Origin: Bacillus sp. BP-3
GTDB lineage: Bacteria; Bacillota; Bacilli; Bacillales; Bacillaceae_G
DNA: 64,000 nucleotides
Assembly (NCBI RefSeq): GCF_028401955.1
Contig: NZ_JAQOTJ010000012.1
Location: 1-64,000 of the forward strand
Direction: 5' to 3'
Shown here: one piece after another, positions 1 through 8,342 of the stretch
How positions within the stretch are numbered: the stretch's first letter is position 1
Layout: every line of letters starts with the position of its first letter
Translations under genes and position numbers: made by a program
The notes under the pieces: model-generated
What the model saw: the letters and a program-made list of their open reading frames with translations, nothing else
Told to the model about the DNA's origin: nothing
The model's database searches: none

Positions 1-71
1 GTCTTAGCGATTAAAATTTCTTGTTTTTTGTTTGGGTATATACGGAATTTATATGCTTTATTAACAATCAT
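1..71 (-). CDS. tnpB: TnpB (IS200/IS605-type RNA-guided nuclease), N-terminal part only
   Basis: The reverse strand begins with ATG after GGAGGTGAAAGTC and reads MIVNKAYKFRIYPNKKQ before leaving the window. Nearly all TnpB/OrfB proteins of IS200/IS605 and IS1341-type elements start with a KAYKFRIYPN-like segment. TnpB is an RNA-guided DNA nuclease that helps retain the element. The catalytic DED residues and the omega RNA lie outside the window, so intactness cannot be judged. No tnpA is visible upstream. Confidence 0.85.
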   Translation of the reverse strand, partial: MIVNKAYKFRIYPNKKQEILIAK

Positions 72-81
72 GACTTTCACC

Positions 82-330
82 TCCTTATGTATATAATTTT
101 AGAGGTGAAGACATAGAAAAACAAACAGTAGTATTACAATTTCCTAACATTCTTTTAGAATTAAAAGTAGCACTCGAACAGTCGGACAATCGAGATGGTA
201 AATCGCCATCTCTTGTCCGAAGGCGATTCATCCCCCACCTACTCATTGGGCTACGCCCTTCACATTCCTTGAGTTGGAGTATTCTCCCCTATTTTAGATA
301 AAAGAAGACATATTTTTATCCACTATTGGA
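82..330. other. Spacer upstream of tnpB, probable element end
   Basis: A hairpin with arms around GAGATGG/CCATCTC sits near 192-215, followed by C-rich sequence with further short inverted repeats to about 300. On the plus strand a GAGGTG ribosome-site-like motif precedes an open frame from about 114 (reading IEKQTVVLQFPNILLEL) that lacks ATG, having ATA where a start would be expected. This could be the structured left end of the IS or a decayed divergent gene. I cannot choose between them. Confidence 0.35.
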
Positions 331-388
331 AAAAATTTATAATGTATAACTTAGCACATTGAATTTTATAAAAAGAAAAGGTGATAAG

Positions 389-652
389 ATGGAATTTTCT
401 AACAACAATAATGTTTATCATGCTGGAGATATTGTTTATATTTTTTATCGAAACCCCCACACTCAGGACGTAGCAAATATACAAGCTGCAGCAGTTGTCA
501 ATAATCCTGAGAGACCAAATGAATTAGCATTATTTCTTTATGAAACTTATTATCCACTAACAAATGAGATGGCGGTTTATTCTACTGAAGAAGAGGCAAA
601 TCAAGCCTATACCTACTATTATGGGGATGTTTCAGAAGGGATGTTAGAATGA
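389..652 (+). CDS. splA: SplA-type regulator of spore photoproduct lyase
   Basis: Small protein of 87 residues starting MEFSNNNN, with a beta-rich central part (GDIVYIFYRNPHTQDVA). In Bacillus, SplA is a TRAP-like negative regulator encoded just before splB, which fits both length and position. The ATG at 389 is chosen because AAAAGGTGATAAG precedes it; an upstream in-frame ATG at 359 has no ribosome site. Its stop overlaps the splB start (ATGA). Such operons are transcribed in the forespore by sigma G in B. subtilis; I could not confirm a sigma G promoter here. Confidence 0.8.
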   Translation: MEFSNNNNVYHAGDIVYIFYRNPHTQDVANIQAAAVVNNPERPNELALFLYETYYPLTNEMAVYSTEEEANQAYTYYYGDVSEGMLE

Positions 653-1677
653 ATAACCCGTTTATGCCTAAACTTGTATACTTTGAACCCAAAGCATTAG
701 ATTATCCATTAGGGAGAGAACTTTATGAGAAATTTTCAAATATGGATGTTGAAATTCGTCATACTACTTCCCACAATCAAGTGAGAGACCTGCCAGGCGA
801 AAACGATTTCCAAAAATATCGAGTAGCAAAATCTACTCTTGTCGTTGGTGTTAGAAAAACACTGAAATTTGATACTTCAAAGCCTTCAGCAGAGTATGCT
901 ATTCCCTTTGCAACAGGGTGTATGGGACATTGTCATTATTGTTATTTACAGACAACGATGGGAAGCAAGCCGTATATCCGAACTTATGTAAATGTTGACG
1001 AAATTCTAGAAACTGCTGACAAATATATGGAGGCCCGTGTACCTGAATTGACAAGATTTGAAGCTTCGTGTACATCAGATATTGTAGGAATTGATCACTT
1101 AACTCATGCTCTTAAACATGCAATTGAGCATTTTGGAGAATCTGAATATGGAAAGCTGAGATTTGTTACAAAATTTCATCATGTGGACCATTTGCTTGAT
1201 GCAAAACATAATGGAAAAACAAGATTTCGGTTTAGTGTAAACGCTGATTACGTTATTAAAAACTTTGAGCCAGGTACTTCCCCGTTACCTAAAAGAATTG
1301 AAGCAGCGGGAAAAGTAGCCAGAGCAGGATATCCTTTAGGGTTCATAGTGGCTCCTATCTATCTTCATGAAGGTTGGCAGGACGGTTACTATCATATGTT
1401 TGAACGTCTCGATGCTGAATTACCCCTTGATGTAAGAGATGATATTACATTTGAATTTATTCAACATCGTTTTACAAAGCCCGCTAAGAGGGTAATTGAA
1501 AAAAACTACCCTATGACAAAATTAGAATTAGATGAAGAGAGAAGAAGATATAAATGGGGGAAATATGGGATTGGTAAATATATTTATCAAAAAGAAGAAG
1601 AAGAAGATATAAAAAATCACCTTTATTCTTATATGAAAAAGTTCTTTCCAAATGCGAAATTGGAATATTTCACATAA
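649..1677 (+). CDS. splB: Spore photoproduct lyase (radical SAM)
   Basis: A 342-residue protein that repairs the UV-induced spore photoproduct (5-thyminyl-5,6-dihydrothymine) in germinating spores using an SAM-derived radical. The radical SAM cluster motif CMGHCHYC puts cysteines at 91, 95 and 98, and the hydrogen-donor cysteine is at 141 (EASCTSD), the same positions as in B. subtilis SplB. Length matches the family. It is translationally coupled to splA by a 4-bp overlap. The C-terminus carries a Lys/Glu-rich stretch (QKEEEED) before the end. Nothing suggests loss of function. Confidence 0.96.
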   Translation: MNNPFMPKLVYFEPKALDYPLGRELYEKFSNMDVEIRHTTSHNQVRDLPGENDFQKYRVAKSTLVVGVRKTLKFDTSKPSAEYAIPFATGCMGHCHYCYLQTTMGSKPYIRTYVNVDEILETADKYMEARVPELTRFEASCTSDIVGIDHLTHALKHAIEHFGESEYGKLRFVTKFHHVDHLLDAKHNGKTRFRFSVNADYVIKNFEPGTSPLPKRIEAAGKVARAGYPLGFIVAPIYLHEGWQDGYYHMFERLDAELPLDVRDDITFEFIQHRFTKPAKRVIEKNYPMTKLELDEERRRYKWGKYGIGKYIYQKEEEEDIKNHLYSYMKKFFPNAKLEYFT

Positions 1678-1737
1678 TGTAGTATAACTGAGATACGTGT
1701 AAAAATGAGTCATATCCTTACTTTTATTCCTAGATAT

Positions 1738-1820
1738 GACCCCATTAAGTTAAGAAATTCTTTGTTCTCCAAAACGAAAAAGCACTCCAATGAGTGCCTT
1801 TCTTTGACTTAATAGGCTCA
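1738..1820. repeat. bcr-like hairpin repeat, copy 1 (also a terminator)
   Basis: The left end CCCATTAAGTTAA and right end TTTGACTTAATAGG are imperfect inverted copies. Between them is an intrinsic terminator hairpin, GCACTC (1782-1787), loop CAAT, GAGTGC (1792-1797), followed by a T-rich run. This is a short, diverged member of the repeat family seen complete at 10257, 13084, 13849 and 16045. It lies just after splB and may end that transcript. Confidence 0.6.
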
Positions 1821-2448
1821 GTATCAGCGTCGCTGTAACCAGAGAAAATGTAGGTGGATCCTCTTCTATGTTGCATAAATCTTTTCTCTATTTTGCTACA
1901 AATAGCATGTCATTATTAAAATTTAATTTGCAACACCTACTGGTTGCTTATATTAACTTGTTTAATTAGCCTTTCGCTTAGCCTACTGAGTACTGGTTAA
2001 ACCGTGTCCAAAATGTGTCTAAATGTACAATTTTCTTTTTATAATATAGTGACCCCATGCCCATCAACTTAAGAATATTAACTACACCCAAATGTAAAAA
2101 AACGTTATTTTCTTAAACAAGACTATTGTTGATTCGAAATAAAGTTGTTACGTTTTAAAAAAGTCCCTGATTCGGGATACAGTTCATATTTTATCTTAAA
2201 CTATTCTTTTTAAAAATTTTTTCTTATTTTTTTAGTTAAAGTAAGGAACGCATTTACTGGAAAAGTTGATTAAATAAATAACATAATTTCTCTTGTACCA
2301 ATTTCAATGCAATATATTTTGATTTATTGTAAAATAGTAAGTGGAAATAAAAGGATATTATTTTATTATTAGGCTCTGTTAATATTAATTGTTGACTTTC
2401 GAATAAAAGAAAACCGCCTCTTATAGAGAACAGTTTTACTTATATTCA
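1821..2448. other. Long intergenic stretch with a half bcr-like repeat
   Basis: I find no gene here. A lone left end of the hairpin repeat family (GACCCCATGCCCATCAACTTAAG) begins at 2051, followed by the usual CCCAAA-type internal sequence, but no right end is recognisable. The rest is AT-rich without a convincing ORF. An intact terminator-like element is also not evident. Confidence 0.5.
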
Positions 2449-2810
2449 TTCTTATGCAAATTCTGAAGCATATTCTTCGTATATCTTTAATGTATTAAGC
2501 AATCGAGCTGATTCAATCATGATTTCGTTCGACGAATCAGTTACACAAATGACAATAAATCGATTATCATTTGTGTCTCCAAACAATCCTTCTGATTCAA
2601 GTTCCATTAACACATTGATTCTTTCAACAGTGTATTTACTCGCATGTTAAAGTCATCTTCGACGGTTTCATGATATTTCTTAATAATTTTGTTCACTTCA
2701 TCAAACATTTCGAAATCGTCCCATTCGCTCCACTCAACAGCTCCATATCTATAATAATTGTATAAAGGGTCCGATTTATTAACTTTGATCAGTCTTTCTT
2801 TATTAGCCAC
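2449..2810 (-). pseudogene. Small hypothetical gene broken by a frameshift
   Basis: The first part (MANKERLIKVNK... to about codon 57) ends early at 2607. A second reading frame continues without a gap from about 2640 and ends ...EEYASEFA at 2449. Joining the two gives one protein of about 120 residues, so a single indel near DDFN (around 2640) best explains it. I do not recognise the family: it is acidic, with no membrane segment or signal peptide. Its promoter would face the inverted repeat at 2824-2869. Confidence 0.6.
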
Positions 2811-2823
2811 TGGTCCAATGCTA

Positions 2824-2869
2824 TTGACACAATCGTCTGTTAATATGGCGTACCCATATATTGTGTCAA
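2824..2869. promoter_or_regulatory. Perfect 10-bp inverted repeat carrying divergent -35 boxes
   Basis: TTGACACAAT (2824-2833) and ATTGTGTCAA (2860-2869) are perfect inverted copies 26 bp apart, each containing TTGACA read outward to inward. They lie between the minus-strand broken gene and the plus-strand gene at 2898. Shared divergent promoters or a regulator site are both plausible. Confidence 0.5.
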
Positions 2870-2897
2870 CACCGCACCTAGTTATAAGTTTGTTATA

Positions 2898-3703
2898 ATG
2901 ACAACGAATTGCATTTTTCTACAAGAATATTTAAAAACAAACTATGGAATACAAGGCGAGTTTTCTGTTATTCAGACAGATAATAATTGGTTTGGAGGGA
3001 TTGGCCATCAAACTTATGTAGAAATGAAAAAGCCATATCGTGCTTATCCGTTCTTAATGATTGAAAGAGATACTTTGAAAATCTTAAAAGATGATAGTGA
3101 CGATATCTATCTTGAACAATTCAAGGGTGCATATATTGAGCAACACCCAGAAGTAGTTCAAGTAATGAAACAGATCATTAAAAAATATGGGTTAGTGAAA
3201 TATCCTGATAAAGTTGTCCTAGAAGGGCATAACCCTATTCGTATCTTTCCTTACAATAACATTAAGTTAAATATAAATAATTCTCAAGCGCTACTTAATG
3301 ATTTTAAAAAGACTCAAAAGATTGATACTACTGGACTTTTACCTACATTAATACCAAGTGATCCCCGACGTGAAAATTATAATATTAGGTATGTAGGTGT
3401 GGTGAATTTTCAATTTGAATTTGACATGAATAAAAATAAGCATCCTATTCCAAAGGCCAAAGGTCTAATTGAGGACTTTCAAAAAAGTGGGATATTAAAA
3501 AAGGGATATACAACATAGATATGTTAGTAGATGATTCAAATCCAGATCATTCTGTGGGATGGGAATATAATAATGTAGCTTTGTTTGAAGTCGATGAAAA
3601 TGGTAAATATACCATAATTGCTACTCCTAAATATGATGATTTAGATAACTCTTACTTTTACGGAGATTATGCAGCTAAAAAAAAATATAGAATAGAATTT
3701 TAG
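2898..3703 (+). pseudogene. Hypothetical protein in two frames joined at A AAA AAG
   Basis: The first frame (206 codons, 2898-3518) stops with TAG; the second (open well before its ATG at 3521) ends at 3703. At 3497-3503 the zero frame reads TTA AAA AAG, which contains the heptamer A AAA AAG. A -1 slip there passes directly into the second frame and gives a protein of about 265 residues. Either the run lost one A and the gene is broken, or a dnaX-like programmed slip makes the long form. I do not recognise the family; it is soluble, with aromatic-rich ends. The ATG at 2898 has no good ribosome site. Confidence 0.55.
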
Positions 3704-3830
3704 GTTGATTTGTTCAATCTTAATTTTGATTTTGTCTTTTTCTCATCATCAATCCTTTATCATTTACAAGCCATAATGCAGGAAATATCTAATCCATAAA
3801 GAAATGAAGTACAAAAGGAGGCAATATATT

Positions 3831-4289
3831 ATGTACATTTATCATAACGGACTCATTATTCGCGAAGGAACAAAAGGAATCCCTGCTTCTTCTGTGAAAA
3901 TTCTATTTCAAGATGCTGGCTGGATTGGAAATCATACTCCTACTTGGCAAGATGAACGCTTCAGTTTAATATTTGAAAATTCTACTTGGGCTTTTACAGT
4001 ATGGGATCATGAGGAAATGATTGCGATGATACGAGTCATATCAGATCAAATTATGGCTGCTATGATTATGGATGTAGTCGTAAAAAGTGAATATAGAGGA
4101 CAAGGCATTGGAAAAAAGCTCGTAGAGTTATGCTTACAAAAGTTACCCCACGGTGATTGGTTTGCGAATACTTCAGCAAATAACTTTGAGTTTTATAAAA
4201 AATGTGGCTTTGAAGTTAAAGATCTTTCTCAAAATGGTGCTTGTGCGTACTATGGATTTGTAGAAGCCAGAAAACAAGGGCATAGATGA
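3831..4289 (+). CDS. GNAT family N-acetyltransferase
   Basis: A 152-residue acetyl-CoA-dependent transferase. Motif A is visible as VVVKSEYRGQGIGKKL, which forms the pyrophosphate-binding loop, followed by a C-terminal FYKKCGF segment typical of GNAT beta6-alpha4. The ATG at 3831 is selected because AAAGGAGG lies 8 bases upstream; an earlier in-frame ATG (3804) has none. The acceptor substrate cannot be inferred. It is monocistronic and ends at the hairpin 4297-4333. Confidence 0.85.
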   Translation: MYIYHNGLIIREGTKGIPASSVKILFQDAGWIGNHTPTWQDERFSLIFENSTWAFTVWDHEEMIAMIRVISDQIMAAMIMDVVVKSEYRGQGIGKKLVELCLQKLPHGDWFANTSANNFEFYKKCGFEVKDLSQNGACAYYGFVEARKQGHR

Positions 4290-4296
4290 AATAAGA

Positions 4297-4333
4297 GGAA
4301 TCAAAAGTACATTATACGTAACCTTTTGATTCC
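4297..4333. terminator. Bidirectional intrinsic terminator
   Basis: GGAATCAAAAG (4297-4307) and CTTTTGATTCC (4323-4333) form a perfect 11-bp stem between the convergent GNAT and DUF3977 genes. Confidence 0.85.
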
Positions 4334-4340
4334 TTTCTAC

Positions 4341-4580
4341 TTATCTTCTACTAACAATTCCAAAAACAAATTTAAATTCTTTACGGTTCTTTTTCATTTT
4401 CTTAAAGCCTTCTTTTGTATCTACAATAAAACACGTTTCCCCTACCCAACATCTCATATACGCCGATTCAAAATGAATTGGCTTCAAAACACCACGTTGC
4501 TCCGTCTCAGTTCCATCATCATATTCTATTTCTGTTCTAATAAGCCACTTATTCCCGATTCCAAATTCAATATACTTCAA
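4341..4580 (-). CDS. DUF3977 family small protein
   Basis: A 79-residue protein beginning MKYIEFGIGNKWL, which I recognise as the DUF3977 family of Bacillus; its role is unknown. The start is TTG at 4580, fixed by AAGGGGAAATACAA just before it. The C-terminus is basic (KKMKKNRKEFKF). No signal peptide or membrane segment. It converges on the GNAT gene and shares its terminator. Confidence 0.75.
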   Translation of the reverse strand: MKYIEFGIGNKWLIRTEIEYDDGTETEQRGVLKPIHFESAYMRCWVGETCFIVDTKEGFKKMKKNRKEFKFVFGIVSRR

Positions 4581-4926
4581 TTGTATTTCCCCTTATCAAA
4601 ATATTTATCAATTTTATTAACATAATTATGTTATGTAAACTTATATTTCTTATGTTGATTTTCTCTTTTGGCCATACAATTGATTCTATGAATGGAATGT
4701 AGAATCCTTCTTTTATTTCTCATTAATAAATCATTGTTGCATCGCTACTTCCATTCGACATCATCCAAAGGATTTACCAAAATACATTGTAGTGTGGAAT
4801 AAATGGATAGTTGATATTGCTTTGAAGTAAAAGCAAATATCAATTAAACATGTATTTTCAGTAAATGTAATATAATAACAACTTATCTTTTCTTCTAAAA
4901 AATAGTAACAATTATATTAACACATT
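4581..4926. other. Intergenic, one imperfect hairpin
   Basis: No gene seen. An imperfect inverted repeat (TTGATATTGCTTT near 4811 and AAAGCAAATATCAA ending near 4842) lies downstream of the minus-strand gene at 4927 and may act in transcript ending, though it lacks a U-run. The rest is AT-rich. Confidence 0.4.
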
Positions 4927-5358
4927 CTACTCATCTTCTAGATCCAGTCCCTGTTTCACCCTTAAATTATATACGTAGTAAACCGGTATAAGACCACAAA
5001 TAAATATAATAGCTCCTAATAATAGACCATCTTTACAGCCAAAGTTGGGTGTAATGGAAGTAAGATATGCAACACCTGTCCCAATTACAGTTAATACTGC
5101 CATGCTAGCAATAAACGATTTCTTAGGGTTTTTTATTTTCTTTTCATGTTCTACACTAATACTCATTGATAAATAAGCAGCTACAATAGCGGTTAACATA
5201 AATACCATCCAAAGAGGATTTTCACGCATCCTCTCCATTCCACCTTGAATGAAGTCGTAGCCAAGAATACATAAAACCCCTGTTGTTTGGACGATATACG
5301 CAATTTTAATGTTTTGTAAATTCCTTAAAGTAAGTCTTTCATCTGTAATTTTTTTCAT
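4927..5358 (-). CDS. Membrane protein paired with XRE regulator
   Basis: A 143-residue protein with four hydrophobic segments (about residues 20-36, 50-66, 84-102, 115-130) and short charged termini. I do not recognise a named family beyond the recurring Bacillus pair of a small XRE regulator and a downstream multi-pass membrane protein. Its ATG overlaps the regulator stop (ATGA), so the two are one operon. The regulator probably controls both genes through the palindrome at 5581-5621. Confidence 0.7.
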   Translation of the reverse strand: MKKITDERLTLRNLQNIKIAYIVQTTGVLCILGYDFIQGGMERMRENPLWMVFMLTAIVAAYLSMSISVEHEKKIKNPKKSFIASMAVLTVIGTGVAYLTSITPNFGCKDGLLLGAIIFICGLIPVYYVYNLRVKQGLDLEDE

Positions 5359-5561
5359 TCAAAATCCTCCTGCTCCACCCAAAATATTTCATCTAGTTTT
5401 GCATTTACGGCATAGCAAATTTGTAAACATAACTTTAATGACGGATTATATTTCCCTTTTTCAATAAGGCTAACCGTTTGTCTTGTAATACCGACCGCAT
5501 CAGCAAGCTGCTGTTGTGTCAAGTCTGCTTTTACGCGAGCAACCTTTACGTGATTTTTCAT
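5355..5561 (-). CDS. XRE family regulator (Cro/CI-type HTH)
   Basis: A 68-residue protein that is essentially one HTH domain (LTQQQLADAVGITRQTVSLIEKG), the compact type resembling YozG/YvaO-like regulators. It starts at an ATG preceded by GGAGGGTGTCAT. It is first in an operon with a membrane protein. A nested palindrome 20 bp upstream of the start is its likely operator, giving autoregulation. Confidence 0.88.
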   Translation of the reverse strand: MKNHVKVARVKADLTQQQLADAVGITRQTVSLIEKGKYNPSLKLCLQICYAVNAKLDEIFWVEQEDFE

Positions 5562-5580
5562 ATGACACCCTCCACTTAAA

Positions 5581-5621
5581 ATGTAATATATATTTTACTT
5601 TATGTAAAGTATATATTACAT
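5581..5621. promoter_or_regulatory. Nested palindromic operator of the XRE operon
   Basis: Perfect 12-bp arms ATGTAATATATA (5581-5592) and TATATATTACAT (5610-5621) enclose a smaller palindrome, ACTTTA-TG-TAAAGT (5597-5610). It lies directly upstream of the regulator start. The two nested symmetries suggest two dimer sites. Confidence 0.65.
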
Positions 5622-5629
5622 CGAAATAA

Positions 5630-5662
5630 TAGTTCCTCCGTATCTCGAGATAGGAAGAACTA
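5630..5662 (-). terminator. Hairpin after lysK
   Basis: TAGTTCCTCCGTATC and GATAGGAAGAACTA pair imperfectly around TCGA, 33 bp past the stop of the minus-strand synthetase gene. The T-run is weak. Confidence 0.5.
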
Positions 5663-5694
5663 TCATTTTGAAAAATATCTTCAATCTATTTTTA

Positions 5695-7248
5695 TTAAAA
5701 ATCTAATAAAGAAACCATTCGCTCAACCCCTACCGCCTGAATCAACAGTGGCAATCGTGGTCCATTTGAACTATTCAAAACGAGTTTATACACTATATTA
5801 AATAATATTTTTTGATTGGCTCTCATGGTTTTCTTATCCCCGTCATGGCAAATCGCATATGTTTTCTCCATTAATTGATCTATCTGCCAACTTTTACGAA
5901 TTACGTCACAAAGTTCATTTAGCCACTTTTTCTGAATCTCATCTAATGTTTCATAGTATTCTATATCTTTTTTATCATTTATACGAATCATTTTTTGTGG
6001 ATTCCAATTTTTAATCCAATATTCTACTCGATCACTTATTGCCTCGGTGTCTGTTATGGTATATTCCTCACCTGTTTTACTAAGAACGCTTTGTAATACT
6101 TGTACTTGGAAGTTTACTAATGGTAAGAGACTTGCAACTTGGTTAAAATTCGGAAACACTTCATTGTCATCGTTAACTTTTGATAATTTAAGTGACGAAC
6201 ATATATCTTTATCTTGTAATGTTCCATTTCGATAATTTTCTCGAAACCTTTCATATTCAGAATAATTTTTAATCACATCTTCATCTAGACCAATGTTAAA
6301 TGATGCATTTGGTTTATACTTAGAAAACATAAAGAGGATAATTTCAGGTGAATATATGTTTAGTAGTTCATTTGGCGTTATTATATTTCCAGCAGAGCTA
6401 GACATTTTTTTATGATCGCCTTTTATTCCTATAAATTCATAAGCTACATAGCTAGGTGCTTCATAGTTAAAAATTCTCCGGGCAATTTCTTTCGACACGT
6501 TATAACTTCCTGTTTCTGAAGAGTGATCTCTTCCTCCAGGTTCGAATATAACATTTTCAACCATCCATCTCATTGGCCAATCTATTTTCCAATTTAATTT
6601 CAGATTATTCGCTCTCATTACTGATAATATAGAATGGTTTCCGCATCTACAAACATATTCAATCGTTTCATTTTCTTCATCAAAGATTTTTATTTCTGTA
6701 TTATCTTTTCCACAATTCTCACAATATAGTGCAATTGGGTAGAAAGCGTTTTTCTCTTCTTCTGAAGCATCTCCCGTTTTATACTTCATGACTATGTCAT
6801 ATATTTCTTTTCTTTGTTGTAAAGCATGAAGAATGTGCTTGTTATATCTACCAGTTCTATATTCCTTACTTTGGTATAGAAACTCTACTTCAATCCCAAA
6901 AGCCATAAGCGACTTTTCAAATTCTGTTTCAAAGTGCTCTGCATACGACGCATGACACCCAAATGGATCTGGAATATCTGAATACGGCAAACCAATATAT
7001 TTTTCAAAAGACGGATCAATGTTTTTAGGAACTTTTCTAAAACGATCATAATCGTCCCATGAGAAAATAAAACGTGTTTTCTTCCCTAAGTCTTGAAGTG
7101 CCTTTACTACAAAATGCGTTGTTACAATCTCTCGAAAATTCCCTATATGAACTGATCCAGAAGGACTAATTCCTGACGCGCACACAAAAGTATTTTTATT
7201 TGGATACTTATGAATTAATTCATTTGCTATTTTATATGCCCAGTGCAT
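5695..7248 (-). CDS. lysK: Class I lysyl-tRNA synthetase (LysRS1)
   Basis: Charges tRNA with lysine using a Rossmann-fold class I catalytic domain, the archaeal/spirochete type; the B. cereus group has this in addition to the normal class II LysRS. The signature HIGN lies near residue 36 and KMSSS near residue 280, with Cys pairs (CENC, CRC) between. Length of about 517 fits the class. I start at the ATG at 7248 (MHWAYKIANEL) because AAGGATAGT precedes it; the ATG four codons earlier has no ribosome site. A T-box leader lies directly upstream, so expression should rise when charged tRNA-Lys falls. Confidence 0.93.
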   Translation of the reverse strand: MHWAYKIANELIHKYPNKNTFVCASGISPSGSVHIGNFREIVTTHFVVKALQDLGKKTRFIFSWDDYDRFRKVPKNIDPSFEKYIGLPYSDIPDPFGCHASYAEHFETEFEKSLMAFGIEVEFLYQSKEYRTGRYNKHILHALQQRKEIYDIVMKYKTGDASEEEKNAFYPIALYCENCGKDNTEIKIFDEENETIEYVCRCGNHSILSVMRANNLKLNWKIDWPMRWMVENVIFEPGGRDHSSETGSYNVSKEIARRIFNYEAPSYVAYEFIGIKGDHKKMSSSAGNIITPNELLNIYSPEIILFMFSKYKPNASFNIGLDEDVIKNYSEYERFRENYRNGTLQDKDICSSLKLSKVNDDNEVFPNFNQVASLLPLVNFQVQVLQSVLSKTGEEYTITDTEAISDRVEYWIKNWNPQKMIRINDKKDIEYYETLDEIQKKWLNELCDVIRKSWQIDQLMEKTYAICHDGDKKTMRANQKILFNIVYKLVLNSSNGPRLPLLIQAVGVERMVSLLDF

Positions 7249-7289
7249 ACTATCCTTCATAAAATTATTTCAAATTACTTTTACCTTTT

Positions 7290-7580
7290 TTCAAATAAAA
7301 AACTCCCACCCCCAAGATTAGAAATCTTGAGGACGAGAGTTGTGCTCATCGTGGTACCACCTCAGTTTATTGATATGTCACCATACCAACCTCTTCGGGT
7401 ACGGCAAATTGCATATACCCTATCTCTATAACGGGAGAACCCGTCGCATTATCCCTAATCAACTTAGTTCCATACGAAGCTCCAAGTCTTTTTTCATTAA
7501 GATCGTTATCTCTCCTTCTCAACTACCGGAGTTCTCTGTTACATAACATTTCTTAATTACTCTTCTCTTCATCGCTGCTA
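7290..7580 (-). promoter_or_regulatory. T-box riboswitch upstream of lysK
   Basis: Read on the minus strand, the leader contains the T-box AGGTGGTACCACG (complement of 7350-7365). This is followed by a terminator hairpin (ACTCTCGTCCTCAAGAT / ATCTTGGGGGTGGGAGT) and TTTTTT at about 7290-7340. Upstream are stem I elements such as GAACTCCGGTAGTTGAGAAGGAG-like sequence. A run GAAAAAAGAC near 7490 could hold an AAA (Lys) specifier. Uncharged tRNA-Lys would favour the antiterminator and lysK transcription. Confidence 0.9.
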
Positions 7581-7689
7581 ATATTTTCAATTTTTTAATT
7601 GCATTAATAATAATCAGAAAAATGATTATTGTCAATTATTTTTAGTTATTACTCGTTGCTCCACATGTTTAAAAGTCACATTCCAATTC

Positions 7690-7746
7690 TTGACAAAACA
7701 AAACTTTTTCAATAAACTTACATTAATACTAAACGTTTAGTATTAA
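7690..7746 (+). promoter_or_regulatory. padR-MFS promoter with 24-bp perfect palindrome
   Basis: TTGACA (7690-7695), a 17-bp spacer and TAAACT (7713-7718) form a sigma A promoter. Just after it, 7723-7746 is a perfect palindrome (TTAATACTAAAC / GTTTAGTATTAA) over the expected transcription start. This is the natural operator for the PadR regulator encoded next. Confidence 0.8.
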
Positions 7747-7775
7747 ATGTTTTCTATTTTAATGGAGGGATAATG

Positions 7776-8342
7776 ATGACGAGATTAATGGTACTTGGTT
7801 TATTAATGCAGTATGGCCCTATGTCTGGCTACGAATTACAGCAAGCAATGCAATCTGCGCAAACTGATACGTGGGCAGGTGTTTTCCCTGCTTCTATTTA
7901 CCACGCTTTAAAAAAAATGGATAAAGAAGGATTGGTAGGACTAGATACTGTTGAAAAAACAGGAAATCGTTCCAAGGCAATATATAGTATCACACCAGCT
8001 GGAAAAGATGAATTTTATAAGTTAATGATTGAATCTTTTCAGCAATCTTCGGTAGTTTTCCCAACTCATCTATATACAGCACTAACTTTTTTCACAGCTG
8101 ATGCAGTTTCTGTCGAGAAAATTACAGTTGCTTTGCAGGAGCAAAAAAAAGGGATTGTAGACATGTACGAAAATATGAAAGCAGGACAATCGATTAAAGA
8201 GAAAATGATTGACCTTCCTGAGCATGTAACTCTTATCTTTGAAAATATTTATGAGCAATGTGAGATGCAGCTTCGTTTTATTGAAAGGCTAGAAAAGAAG
8301 TTATCTATATTAGAAGAAAAGACCAGAAAGGAGGAAAAATGA
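7776..8342 (+). CDS. PadR family transcriptional regulator
   Basis: A PadR-type winged-helix repressor of 188 residues. The N-terminal domain shows the family pattern MVLGLLMQYGPMSGYEL, then FPASIYHALKKMDKEGLV, followed by a long C-terminal helical dimerisation region ending in a coiled coil rich in Glu/Lys. The ATG at 7776 is 7 bases from GGAGG; the ATG at 7773 is too close. Its stop overlaps the start of the MFS gene (ATGA), so it likely represses itself and that transporter through the 24-bp palindrome, with a drug or lipid as possible inducer. Confidence 0.9.
   Translation: MTRLMVLGLLMQYGPMSGYELQQAMQSAQTDTWAGVFPASIYHALKKMDKEGLVGLDTVEKTGNRSKAIYSITPAGKDEFYKLMIESFQQSSVVFPTHLYTALTFFTADAVSVEKITVALQEQKKGIVDMYENMKAGQSIKEKMIDLPEHVTLIFENIYEQCEMQLRFIERLEKKLSILEEKTRKEEK

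Noticed and set aside
359-388. Earlier ATG for splA
   Set aside because: No ribosome site precedes it, while AAAAGGTGATAAG fits the ATG at 389.
4326-4625. Plus-strand ORF of 99 codons
   Set aside because: It is antisense to the DUF3977 gene and starts in the shared terminator, with no ribosome site.
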